64,000 nucleotides of DNA from Gnetum montanum (taxonomy: Eukaryota; Streptophyta; Gnetopsida; Gnetales; Gnetaceae): assembly GCA_015680685.1 (NCBI GenBank), contig MNCI01025357.1, positions 442,789 to 506,788 on the forward strand, given 5' to 3'. Below the pieces are notes generated by a model that made no database searches, was not told the DNA's origin, and saw only the letters and a program-made list of their open reading frames with translations. Each line of letters opens with the position of its first letter. The first letter of the stretch is position 1. A program made the translations under genes and the position numbers. Positions 34,970-46,489 of this stretch are shown piece by piece.

Positions 34970-36060
34970 CCCTGATGTAGATCAGCTATGTGTTCTCCAA
35001 GATGCTCATGAAGGCCCTTGTGGAGGCCACTATATAGGAAGATGCATAACCATAAAAATCCTGATGACACAATACTATTAACCTATAATCTTCAGGGATG
35101 TCCACTAATTTGTTTGATTTTGTGAACACTATCAATGAGATGGTGGGATAACCACATGAATGGAGGGTCCTTAATAGTGGATTCAACCACTAGAGCCCTT
35201 TGACATATGGGGCATAGACTTTATGGGTTCCATCATGCCCATGTCCAATGGAAAGGCATACATCATCGTAGCAGTCGACTACTATGCCAAATGGGTAGAA
35301 GAAGCAGCTGTCACCAATTGTACATCATCCACTACTACTAGATTTGTATAAAAACATATTGTAAATAGGTTTGGGGTGCCATGTGCATTGATTTATGATA
35401 ACAAAACTCATTTTACAGGTGCAACTTTTAGAAAATTAATGCAATTCTTGGGGGTTGAACATAAATTAACAACACCTATTACTTCCAAGCCAATGGTCAA
35501 GTAGAGATAACTAACTAGGAGATCACCAAGATCCTAACAAAGACCATAAGCAAATATAGGAGAGATTGGAACACACAACTCAATGGTGCCCTATGGGCCT
35601 ACCACTCAACATGAAAATTCCCTATTAGCTACTCTCCCTACAAGTTAGTGTATGGAAAACTTCCAACACTTCTAGTTCAATTCGAGCTCTGTACACTCTC
35701 AATAGCTTGTGACTTGAATCTTGATCTAAGTCTAGCCAAAAAAGAAAGATTGATCAACCTTAATGTGCTAAAGGAAAATAGTTTGGTGGCCCTATCTTTG
35801 AATGAAGTGCATAAGACATTCAACAAGCAACAACATGACCAAAGAATATGGAAAGTGAAATTCCAATTGGGAGATAAGGTTCTTTACTGGAATCCCACAT
35901 ATGTACCTTAGAAAAAAAATTCCAAACATTGTGGAGAGGACCTTATATAATTTTTGAAACCTTTCCTTCTAAGACCATGACCATATTAAAACCTGAAAGC
36001 CCAAATAAAAAGTAGTTGGTCAACATCCAACAAGTGAAGCTTTTCTAGATCCAAGACAAG
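34970..36060 (+). pseudogene. Integrase (element D)
   Basis: A His-rich zinc-finger start (DAHEGPCGGHYIG, about 35000-35040) precedes the core. First Asp is in [19 protein letters not shown] (35205-35265), second in YDNKTHFTGATF (35396-35430). A frameshift near 35480 then precedes ANGQVEITN with the catalytic Glu (35490-35515). The C-terminal part has WKVKFQLGDKVLYWNPTYVP (35851-35910). All three acidic residues are readable, but not in one frame. Confidence 0.85.
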
Positions 36061-36174
36061 CCAATGTAATGAATACCTCAATGGATGGACAACCATGTTC
36101 AATTTTTTGGATCTCCTCCTTCAAACTTAGTCATGGGGGAGATGGCCATCTGTGCTAATCATCCATATGGCTCC

Positions 36175-37600
36175 TTAGTTTTTATAAATTTTTTTCACAT
36201 TTTTGATTTTGCAATTTATTTATTTTACAATTTTTTTATCTTCAAAATTTTTCTTATTTTTACATCATTATTTGTTTTACACCATCATTAGTACATTTGA
36301 ATCTTTATTAGATATTTTATACTTTCTTATATATTTTACCTTGTTTTGTTTGAGTGTGATTTTTAAATTTTTGCTAATAAAAGTGTTTTATTGCCAACAG
36401 GACATAGTGGTGTTGTAGTTATTACTAATGGTGGTTTTTGCTTTATGATTGGTTTGCTAATGTCTGGTTTCTATTTTTAAATTTTATATTGATGGCGTAA
36501 TCATGTTTTATTTTTAATGGAATAGGCAGTGAGTCCATGACATTTTCCCATCCACAAACTCTATAGTTTTCCTTAGTTTGGAAGTTTGAGGTTCCTTTCA
36601 TTAAATCAAATTTTAATAAATTTGTGACCTTGGTAGTTTCTGGAACTAGAAAGGATTCAAAGGTTTGAACAAGGTGTAACTTCAAGGGGACTCAATACTC
36701 TTTTTACTTTTCTACTTGAGTGCTTGATTATTTTTCATGGACTTCTTATCATTCCATGTTCCAGTACTATAAAGTCCAATAAAGTCTTTGCATGGTGTGG
36801 TTCCCATCCAAAATCCAAAAAGGAAAAAAGTAAAAAAAACTTTATGGGAATTCAAAGCACACCCCTTAGACAAATAAATGGGCTACAAGCTCTGGTTATG
36901 GGACAAGAAAGACATGTACCCATGCTTGAAGGTCCCCTCTAACTAAGGGCTTCTCTCACACTTTCTACTTCTCTTTTCTTCCCTTTATGGAATAGTGGTT
37001 GTTTTGTGGGGCACTTTTGTATCTTAAGGTGGTGGATCGATCTTGGAGTGGTGATGCAAAGTCACTAAAAGAGGTTGGTTTTAGTCTAGACTAAGGATGG
37101 ATCTTCTCATGTCATTTTAAACATAAACTCTAGAAGGGACTTCTTATGACCTCAATGTGGAATTCATTCCCCATTCTCCATCATGCATTTATGCTATCCA
37201 TAACCCACCTCATTGTTGGTGTCCATGTTCTTGATTCCATGTCTTGGTCTAACATATTTGAATTCTTAGGTAGAATCCTCTGGGTTTTGGTCCTTAACTT
37301 TCATCAACCATTAGTCACATTTGGGGCTCATGGACTCCTTAGGTTGAGGTTATGCAAGGGAAAAAAGGGCATGTGCCTACTATGGGGAGGACCCACTTGC
37401 ATATTCCTTGGTTGGATTCATTAAGTACCTTATGTTTAAGCATTCTCACAACTAGAATCTTTCGTACACCCATCTTCCACATCAAACCATGTGCTTCTTC
37501 ACATGTTTTGTTTATTAAATACATTCTCCATCAACTTTTTTAATTTTTGATTCTTCAAAGACCTTCTTCAATGATTTTATCATATTATTGGCTTTCTGGG
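36175..37600 (+). other. Post-integrase non-coding region of D (T-rich tract and conserved blocks)
   Basis: The T-rich tract (36175-36420) starts just after SPPSNLVMGEMAICANHP wording that A and B also have beyond their protease. Blocks at 36700-36960 (caaagtctttgcatggtgtgg) and 37340-37440 (ctatggggaggacccacttg) recur in A and B in the same order. No reading frame is shared between copies, so this appears conserved as nucleic acid or simply by common descent. Confidence 0.65.
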
Positions 37601-37762
37601 ATTCCATGGACCCTAATTTCATTAAAAAATTCATTATATTTTTTGAGATATTGATGTTTGAAAATTTTAGCTAATGGGCCCCATATACAGGGCCCTGTTG
37701 TTGAAGCAAACCTGTATATGAGGCCTTGTATATCCGGCACGGTTGACATAAGTTAAAAATAG

Positions 37763-37770
37763 TATAAATA
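37763..37770 (+). promoter_or_regulatory. TATA box upstream of D's second ORF
   Basis: TATAAATA in a GC-richer island (37670-37780) that includes near-palindromic gggccccatatacagggccc. It is followed about 150 bp later by a good splice-donor-like sequence (aaag|gtaagc, 37917-37922). Placement suggests a separate transcript for the ORF at 38141-41075. It could instead be a fragment of another LTR. Confidence 0.4.
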
Positions 37771-38140
37771 GGCACAACCCCACTCAGAAAATTTTACATT
37801 TTCTCACAAGCACCAAAGGAGTTTTTCAATTTTTCTAAGCCCAGAACCTTTTAGAGTCCATAACTCACAAACCATCTATCCAAATTACTTCGTTCTTCAA
37901 CCTTACAACTATCAAAGGTAAGCTCTTCATCGTGGGGGCCACAAATGTTCCATTTTTAATAGACAATTTTTCATGATTTTTTCTAACTCTCATAAAGGTT
38001 TAACTAAAAAATCAACTATTAAACACTAAATTACAAGAGTTAAATGTTTTCAATGAGCTTTGGTGATAATTATAATAAATAATTAATAAAATAATCAATC
38101 TACCATGGTCCAACCTTGGCCAAGTGTAACTAACTAATTA

Positions 38141-41075
38141 ATGGAAAAAGGTACTCAAAACTTTAAAGTTACACAGTATATATCTACTAATCCATGGATG
38201 TGTCGTGATCGTAGATGGCATCAAAAGGAAAGCACACACAGGAAGAAGGATTGTCCCAAGCAAGGGAGAAATGGCCTAAAATGGGAAGAGGCCAAGAACA
38301 ACCATAGGAAGAATTTCTCACAACCCATGCCATAGGTCTTCTTAGGAAGGAGGCAGAAGTGGAATTTATTAGATAGATTCCAGAACCAGCAGTAGTAGCA
38401 ACAAAACACTCACATTGGGATGATGCACTTGCACAACTAGCAAACCTCGAGGTAACCTTAACAAAAGCTTGCCTAAATTAGATCAAATCAAGGGAGGTTC
38501 AAAAATCAGTGATCTAAGAGTTAAACTTTGGCCCTTTCCTAGAGCATGCACCAAGAGAAGTGTAGGATTAGTTGAAGGTCTCTCCCATGTGGCCAATTGT
38601 CACTTCCACTAGAGAGTGGTACATAGGAGAGACATTTTTGTTTTGGAATAATAGGTAGCTTGGAGCAATAGTTAAGATCAAGGACATCTCAATGTCCTAC
38701 TTGGCATAGGCCATTGTTGTGGTGCTTAGGTTGCTTGAAACAGGAACAAACCTTACTGAGATCTTAATGTAGGCATATCCTACTATTAAAAAAGAATGAG
38801 TGTAATGGTGCTATGGTGTTGACTGCAAGGACTTTGGTGCACTCACATTGGCAAAGAGGATTTATTATAAGATTGAAGCCTCCTGCCTCTATCCCATAGT
38901 GAGGCTAAGCAAAATCACTACCTTCTCTACCCAAGAATGTGTTGATATCAGTGGGAGATTCCTAGTCAATGTTTCGTAGCTGATATATTTAGAGATGGAG
39001 AAGCACTTTAAAGAAAATGAATACAGAAGGAAGGCATTCCCCTTCCCATGCCTCATTAGAAAACTTTATTGAAGGGGAGGGATAGTTTGTTACACTAATG
39101 ATAATGTCAGAACTGTTCTAGCCACCAATTGGGCAGAAATAATGAAGGATAAAATGCCTACAACTACAATTTAAGAAGAGGAGCATCGATCACCACCACC
39201 ACTTACCACTCAAATAATAGTGCTAGACATTGCTATAACTACCCAAAAGTTGCATGAATATAGAGAATGGCTCTTGAGTGAACAAGAGAAAAGAGCAAGC
39301 ATAAGTGGTGGGGACCCATTCGTATATAGACCAAGCATGAGTCACCTTAATGAGATGGCCCAAACAATCAATTTGATGGATGAGGGTGGATCCACTTTTT
39401 CAACCCAAAGAATGTAGCTACTTGTAGGTCAAATCCAAGCACTAGAGAGGTCATAGTATCTCTTGTAGAATAACAATCACTCCCAGAAATTTCTAGGAAT
39501 GCTGTGACCTCCTTAGTGCACTTGGAGAAGGGTGAAGGGGCAATTGTACTTGTGATGCAACATCAAGGGTAGAAGAGAACAACAGAAGTGGTTGATGATC
39601 ATATTACTAGGACTCTTAACACACTTATGGCATTTGTACTAGACATCACTGCACTCAAAGATGTGCAGACATCCGTAGGAACTACAAGTGGCAAAATAAG
39701 TGTAGTGCAGCATGAGGAATTGTTGGATTGATTGGTGGGAACCAGGAAACTACTTCTAGATGTCTTTGTCCTTTTGGATAACATCACTACAACCTAGTCG
39801 GATCTTCTAGAGGCAAGGGGTAAGAACATTATATTGGACGAGCAATTTGAAAGAGCTAGGAAGTGGAACGAACACTTCACAATGGAAGTTGCTGAATTGA
39901 GAGTTCAAATTGTTGATCCTACATTTTTCAACCTAGCACTAATAAGAGATGAAGCTATGTAGTAGCTTTAGACCAAGCTCAAAGGGGTTGAGGGTGTAAT
40001 GAAAATAGTTCTATTCTACAAATCCTTGGCAGAGGCCACACAACACATGATTCAAAAGAACTTAGATCAAACCCACTAGGAGAACGTCTAACTAACCATA
40101 GAGAATCATTAGCTATGAAATTTTGATGCACATAACTATCAGTTAATAGATTAACACAAAGTTGAGGAGATTTGCAGTAGAGAACAAGAATCTCTCCATG
40201 GAGGAGGTGCACACCCTTTGTTTGAAGACTACAATTGAGGTAGCTTCCTAGAAATATGAAGCTCTAAAATTTGAGAAAGTCAAAGATCATTATAGAGAGT
40301 AGGATGGTCGACAAAAGAAAGTAAATGAAAAACATATCCAATTGTTGAAGGCAAAGGCAAATGAAGCCCTCTAGTAACTCCAACAGGGAAGGGAAGTTCG
40401 GCAACCCATTGTTGATGGGATAGACACCTACAACAAAGTGGAAATTTGCTTGAAGGAGTTGCAGATCAAGGAGATGACAGAGTGTATGGAGCTTGCCAAT
40501 CTTCATTATGAAAATTTGGCCATGTTGATAGCCAGATAATTATGGTCATAGTTGGAGAAGTAGGTGGCGAACTTGTACTTGCTTTATGAGGCAGAGTTCA
40601 AGCACCACAAGGACACCAAGGATAAGCTTGCAGTGGCTAATGGTCAACTAGAGGTTCTCAGGGCACGATTCATAGAATAAAAATAAACTACTAAGAACCT
40701 GGCCAAAAGAATGAATGACTACCAAGAGCTACAAAATAAAGTTAGGGCATTCGACATTGAACGTAAATAGTTCCCTACCTAGTTTGTCAATGTAAACAAG
40801 ATGTTCTTGATCATGCATTATCTATGGGATGTCCCTATTCCAGCCCACATTGGTGAAGTTGCATGAATTGTGAATGATCCTTGAAGTAAGAAGGAGAAGA
40901 TTAAGGCATTGCTTGATGCCTTTTCCCTTCTATTGGAGGTTTTAGCCATAGCAGGACAACCATAACCACCTTAGCCATTGCACATGCCTAGAGCCGATGA
41001 AGGTTTCTTAGAGCCTCAAGAGCCACCACCACCTAGGACTGCCTGATCTTCACCATTTTCTTCACACTATTAGAA
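38141..41075 (+). pseudogene. Second long ORF of element D, broken (env-like position)
   Basis: Mainly one plus-strand frame, with many stops, codes about 950 residues between integrase and the 3' LTR. The first third has YGVDCKDFGALTLAKRIYYK, then IVRLSKITTFSTQECVDISG, FLVNVSQLIYLEMEKHF-like wording and AFPFPCLIRKLY-GGI (38810-39080). This resembles the 'putative plant transposon protein' domain (Pfam PF20167), by recollection. The middle and end are Lys/Glu/Gln/Leu-rich, probably coiled coil (39230-39420, 40180-40780). The C-terminus has a Pro-rich tail (PRADEGFLEPQEPPPP, 40988-41040). No signal peptide or envelope-type membrane anchor is visible. Many stops replace Gln codons. Confidence 0.6.
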
Positions 41076-41285
41076 GATTCACTATCCAATTTTTTGTAGT
41101 CATGTCATGGTGTTCAATTTTGTATCATGAACATTGCAATTTTGTAATGTGTTGATCTATACACTCAAGCACTCATTTTTATCTAGTTAGTTTATTTTGT
41201 TTTGTTAAGAGTTAGTAAATAATCCCATACCTTCCCAATTTTCTAAAAGAACTCGAGGACCTGTTTTCATTTAGTTGTGGGGATA

Positions 41286-42303
41286 TGATGAGGTGTTAAT
41301 GTGCCGCATCAACAGGCCCTTATTGACAAGGCCCTATTTACGTGGTGTTGCCCTATTGATGGAGCCACATTAATGTAGCATTTCACTATGCCAATGGGGT
41401 ATGTTGACATGGCCTCATTGACATAGTACTATAGCTTTCGTTATGTCGACACAACCCCATTGACGTAGTACTATAGCTTTCGGTAGGTCGATGCAGCCCC
41501 ATCAACGTAGTATTGTAGCAAAAGATATAAATACAAGCTTCCTTCTATGTTTATGAGCATCAAATTCATAGTAGTAGCCAAACTCTTATAGTTTTAACAT
41601 TTGAAAGTTAGAATATTTCTCTTGAGTTCCCGCAGTAGGATTCATTAAGTGTATGGATCTTTATTCAAGCATTGTTATACCTAAGCATGACAATGTGTAT
41701 GATAATAAATACAAGCTTCTTAATAAACCTTGAAGCATTCTAGATAGTTTAGATAATTATTTATGCATTTAATGCTTTTAGTTAATTATTTAATGTTTTC
41801 TAGTAGTTAAGCTAATTAAATGAGATAAGCTAGATAGATTAAATACATAAGTATGATTGCTTCGAGCATAATAGTTATTTGCTTTGTAATGCCAACAACA
41901 TTATTATTTGGTGTGTCCAGTCATGTAGCACTTGGTAATCCAGTAATGGATACATGGGTTCAAGATGTGTATGAAAAGTAGGACTAGATGCTTATGTTAG
42001 GATTAGTTAAAGATTAGTTAGTTTGTTGAATGAAATTAGTTATTAAGTTACTCTATCACTTTCTTCAAGCACCAATACCATGAAACACAAAAGGAAAAAA
42101 ATCATTGTCTCAATTACTCTTAACCATACCATTATGCTTCACAAGTGTAATCGGGAAGACAATGAATGACCTTACAACAAGGTTCACTTCCTAGAAGACT
42201 AGTGCACCAAAACCTATAAAATTCATAGAATTCGATCAGATCATGCGTGAGTGCTTTGTGATTCGTATGTTTGGGCGTAGGGGTATCATTCAATTGCTCA
42301 TCA
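41286..42303 (+). repeat. Element D 3' LTR
   Basis: 1018 bp, TGATGAG...CTCATCA, preceded by a G-rich polypurine-like gtggggata. U3 holds about three 43-45 bp tandem repeats (41414-41519; core cattgacgtagtactatagc) just upstream of TATAAATA (41526-41533). From about 41690 it matches the 5' LTR remnant at 22212-22825. Its R-U5 part also resembles the E LTR (ttgaaagttagaatatttt; ggatctttatt). Confidence 0.85.
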
Positions 42304-42502
42304 ATTGGTGTGAGATTAAATGGAACTTCCATGCTAAGTTATGGGTAGATCATTTAACAAGAAAGGAGAAAATTAAAGGGGATCCTCTTGTATAGTGTCA
42401 CCACTCATGATGATCCCATAATGTTCAGAAAGTTATTGTCAAGTTTTCAAAATCTCTCCACATGGATTGCAATTGCTTAATCTTCTTTCTTAATGTAAAT
42501 GA
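42304..42502. other. Spacer between elements D and E
   Basis: About 200 bp with an A/G-rich stretch (aaaggagaaaattaaagggg, 42363-42382). It may belong to E's LTR or to a lost element; the boundary is unclear. Confidence 0.4.
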
Positions 42503-42759
42503 TGACTCATGTTTTTCCTAAAGCTCCAATATTGGAGCAACGGCGATATTGGCTACACAATATCAAGTACGTGATATCGTAGTCCAAGATGCAATATTGT
42601 GCATGTGATATCGTTGGGTTATGAAACACCACAAAAAATTTCGAGTTTGGCACTTGTCCAATAAGAAGCAAATCTCCGTGACTCTCAGACGACGTTGGCT
42701 ACATTTGAAGTCACATGGTGATTTTGAGGGTTGAAGCACTCGGTTTTTACCAAGTGTTG

Positions 42760-43040
42760 CGCCAGCGTCTACGCCCGGCGTCTACGCTCAGCGTATACGC
42801 CCGACGCCCAGCATACACGTCTCATGTACACAGCAGGTGCAACAGGAGCAAGAATTGAAGCAAGTCGACACCAGCATCCATCAGTGTATACGCCCAGCGT
42901 ATACGCCAGCATCCATCAGCGTAGACGCCCCAGCGTATACACCCAGCGTCCACGAAAGCTCACACGCCCGGCAAGTCCAGCGTATACGCCCAGCATATAC
43001 GTTGGCCTGATGTAGCGTATACGCCCAGCGTATACCATAT
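42760..43040. repeat. GCGTATACGC palindrome array
   Basis: At least ten copies of cagcgtatacgccc or close variants, many with the perfect 10-bp palindrome GCGTATACGC. This CpG-rich island within otherwise AT-rich DNA ends about 70 bp before a TATA box (43111). Confidence 0.85.
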
Positions 43041-43349
43041 TTCTAAATTGTACATGCTCGGTCGACACGCCACGTGTCTCCCAACTCGATTTTCCCGGTA
43101 ACCCTTCCTCTATAAAAAGCCCAGTTTTCTGCGTTTTCAAGGTCGGCAAAATTTACCAGAGTAGACCCCAAAGTAATTATGCTGCAAACCAAAACCCCTT
43201 ATGCTTACGTTGGAAGTTCTGTATGTTGAGCACAGTCTCTACGCTCTGCCTGCCATGCGAACCAGCTGCATCCCTGCACCCACCGGGGCTTTACATCTGC
43301 CTTGTGTTCAGCCACAACTGCGTTAGACTGGTGCACCACATTTCCATAA

Positions 43350-43640
43350 TATAGTTTACAGTTTACAGTTTACGCTGTTTACATTTACGCTCTGTTTACG
43401 CTGTCTACGCCCTGCTTACACTATTTACGCTGTACACGCCTTGTTTACGCTCTACGCTGTCTACGCCCTACTTACATTGTTTACGCTGTATACGCTTTGC
43501 TTACGCTGTTACACCATTTATGTTTTGTTTACGCTTTACTCTGCACACACTTTCAGCTGTTACACTGCTTACATTTTCTTTATGCCTTGTTTACGCTGTT
43601 CGCTCCGTTTTACGCCCGTTACATAGTTTACGTATAACCC
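43350..43640. repeat. tttacgctgt/ctacgcc tandem array
   Basis: Imperfect tandem repeats of about 10-22 bp built from gtttacgctgt and ctacgccct units, ending about 200 bp before the second TATA box (43843). Short open frames across it (such as 43441-43626) are by-products of the repeat. Confidence 0.8.
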
Positions 43641-44580
43641 AGCGTATAACACTTTGGTGACGCTCGGGGAAATCCTTGTCTGATCCGCGTGCGGACCATC
43701 CAAGGTACCCTACCCTCGTACATTCCAGCTCATCCTCAGGTGAAGGTAGGGTCGTCTGTGCATGTCCTGCGATCCCGCGGTCTCTATTTTTCCTTCCAGC
43801 CGGGGACCGACGATTTCAGGCGGTACAGGTTACTCCTGGGTCTATAAATACAACCCCTGGGCACACGATTGAGAGTAGTTTTTGGCAGTCAAGTAGCAAA
43901 ACTCTTGCAATTTGTTCATTTGAAAGTTAGAATATTTTCCAAGTGTCTGTAGGAGGAGGTCTAAGTGTGATCGGATCTTTATTAAAGCATTGATGTACCT
44001 AAACACACCATTGTGTTAGCAATAAAGTGAGCTCTTTGATTCATCCTTGCAGTACTTGAGACTTTCTTTCTTATGCATTTATATATTTTGATTCCATGTA
44101 TTTTACATTAATATTACTCATGCAACAATTAATTTTGATTAATTATGTGACTCATTAAAATACACAATCATGACCGATTCGAACGTACGTGTTACACTTC
44201 GTAGCTTAGAAACGGTTAGTGTTTGATGACCTAGCAGTGTTTACACGAAGTTTAGAATGTGTCCAAGAAGTGGGGACGATTACTTATGTTAATCTAGATT
44301 AGACAAGAGTTTACTTAGCACTTAATTACTCTCACTTTTATTCTTGTTTTAGGTGATTCATTTGATAAAACATAAAATAATAAAAATCTTATGCCTCAGT
44401 CACACTTAACCATACATTTGCATTTCATAAGTGGGGTTGGGAAGACAACGAATGGGCAACATGAACTCACCATTTAGCTCTAGCATACTTAGTAATTAAA
44501 GTCTATGGAATTCAACTAGATCACATGTGAACAATTGTGATTCGTATGGTTGGGAATAGAGGTACCTCACTGCTCATCAT

Positions 44581-44599
44581 TGGTGTCGTTGCTGGGGAC
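44581..44599 (+). other. Primer-binding site (element E)
   Basis: TGGTGTCGTTGCTGGGGAC immediately after the LTR end. It is a variant of the tRNA-Asp-complementary site seen in A and B. Confidence 0.75.
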
Positions 44600-44782
44600 T
44601 TTAGTTCTATGTGCACTATCTAAATTAAGTGAAACTTAGTAACCTTGTTGTTTGAACCCTATGAATCAAATCTTATAAAAACAAAAATTATTATTACAAT
44701 TAAATTAAACCTTAACTTCACACTGCATATAAAATCATTAACGTAAAATATCTTCTTCTCATAGGAGCCTATCTCCACCTAG

Positions 44783-46489
44783 GGTAGACTAGGTGCCTCA
44801 GCAATACTGGGTGGCATATGCTCATCCTGATGAGTATGTACTAGACTTCACCTTCATATTACATCAAGATGAAATGCTCTGGTGGCACAACATGGAAGGA
44901 AACATTGTGTTTCCACCTGATCGATTTGTTCTAGCAATGCTCTAGCTAATGCTCACATGACACAGACTTCAACATCTTCATGGAGAGTACGAGATGTGAG
45001 ATCTTGACTCAAGGGATTATCATCCCACTGAAGCACAAAGGTTAAGGGATCATTAGCTAGAGCACCAACATGAGCTTGTGAAGGGCAAGGGGTCAAACAC
45101 ATTTTCTCCTCCACTTGGCCCATTGGATGGAGGCGAACACTTCTTTGGGGGCTTTTCCTTCAGTGATACTTCTCTCTTTGCTTTGTTTAAGGGGCCCTCA
45201 ACTAGAACGTGTAATCCACAATTCATAATTTAAGGCTCTAGAAAGAATAGATCCAATGAAAAAAATGGATTTGGAGGGGAAAGTCATGCTAAGGGAAGAA
45301 AAGAGGATCATGATCATGATCGTGATCATGATCATCAAAGGGAGCGGGATAGGCATTAGCATGAAGTAAGCTCTTCTTCCTCTTCCCCTTCATTGTCTTC
45401 TTCTTCTTCATCATCTAGCTTAAATTGTGATCATAGAGGGCATAACCATGATGGAGGTGACTGATGGGACCAAAAAAATAGAAGGGACCGTCGGGACAGT
45501 CGCGCCTATAGGTGTGGAAAATCTAGAGAGATTGACTACCATGAAAGAAGGGTTAGTAGAGAACATCATAGGCACCATCACCATGGCCTTGATGAACCTC
45601 TACTTGCCAGTTGGAGCATGTTAGACATTATAGAGACCATGAGGATTCCAACAAGGCACATGTAAAGGATAGTACAATAAATAGGATGGACATGAACAAC
45701 ATCCCTCAGTTTGAGAGAGGCTACAATGTTGATTCACAGAATCATCTCTAGGCCTTCCAACATGCATGTGCCTTACAGAATATTGAGAACAATCGGTAGA
45801 AGTTGAAATTATTTCCAAGGACACTCATTAAGGAGGTAGATAATTGGTACCAGTCCTTGGAGCTGGAATCAGTCCAATGGTGGAGTACGATGTTAGAATT
45901 GTTCAATGACAAATATCAAATATACTCCCAAGTATTCAATTTAAGGAAGTAGATCCAAGGGTGGAAACAAGAAAACCATGAGCCCTTGGATGCAACTATT
46001 GGTTGATATTACTCTTTGTTGCATAGGTGTCTTGGCCATGGATACTCTCAACTTGATCAACTTCACCATATCATAGATGGGTTGTGGTCTAAAATAAGGA
46101 AAACCATTAGCATCTATGCCCAAGGGAGATTAACAAAGTTAAGCACCTATCAAATCCAAAAGTTAATTGAGTAGGTGGCCTAAGAGGAGGGCGAATTGAG
46201 AAAGAGAGAAAGTGCAAAAGAATACAACCTGGATCCTTCTATCTGCAAAAGGGAGGTTCGATTTTGTGACAATGAGGATGAGTTAACCAGAGATGAGGTG
46301 TCTAATCAAAAAACCTTGCCACTCCAAAAATTATAATCTAAAATCATAGCTAAGGTTGACCAATTCTGGGACTCCATGGACAATAGAGTTCAAGCGATCT
46401 TAAAAATTATTGAAGATTCTAAGGAGCAAAGTGGTGAGTGTGAGTGTTGGAGATGTAAAGAAGTTCAACGTGCTATATCCAAGGATAAG
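44783..46489 (+). pseudogene. gag, first part (element E)
   Basis: Starts YAHPDEYVLDFTFILHQDE (44815-44875) and EGNIVFPPDRF. Acidic and Arg/His/Asp-rich linkers follow (45300-45360; several catgatcatgatcgtgatc units), then the helical domain (45690-46130; MDMNNIPQFERGY, LFNDKYQIYSQVFNLRK). It continues through KTLPLQKL and KVDQFWDSMDNRVQAIL to KEVQRAISKDK, where B is inserted. Stops, mainly TAG, interrupt it. Confidence 0.8.

Larger units (their letters stand above)
22212..42303 (+). mobile_element. Element D: old Ty3/gypsy element, interrupted by element A
   Basis: Order on the plus strand: 5' LTR remnant (22212-22825), primer site, gag (23040-24477 and 31487-32400), protease, RT-RNase H, integrase (to about 36060), a T-rich tract, a conserved non-coding block, a TATA box, a second long broken ORF (38141-41075) and the 3' LTR (41286-42303). 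Element A is inserted at 24478-31486, in mid-gag. Without A it is about 13 kb. The two LTR ends differ at roughly one base in seven by eye over the last 160 bp, so the element is old. Every coding part carries stops. Confidence 0.85.
42503..44579 (+). repeat. Element E 5' LTR (mosaic, left edge approximate)
   Basis: The right end CTCATCA is fixed by the primer site. The left end is set at TGATGACTCATG by analogy and could be up to 100 bp off. It contains in order a GATAT(C/T) motif group (42545-42620), a GTATAC palindrome array (42760-43040), TATAAAAA (43111-43118), a tttacgctgt array (43350-43640) and TATAAATA (43843-43850). An R-U5 part similar to D follows from about 43915. Confidence 0.65.

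Noticed and set aside
42731-43015. 94-codon frame, and an antisense frame at 42916-43149, across the GTATAC array
   Set aside because: The frames are a by-product of a tandem repeat lacking TA-rich stops; the peptide repeats simply mirror the DNA repeat.
42760-43040. Possible CRISPR-like array
   Set aside because: Units are 10-25 bp, irregularly spaced, without unique spacers, and lie inside an LTR of a plant genome.
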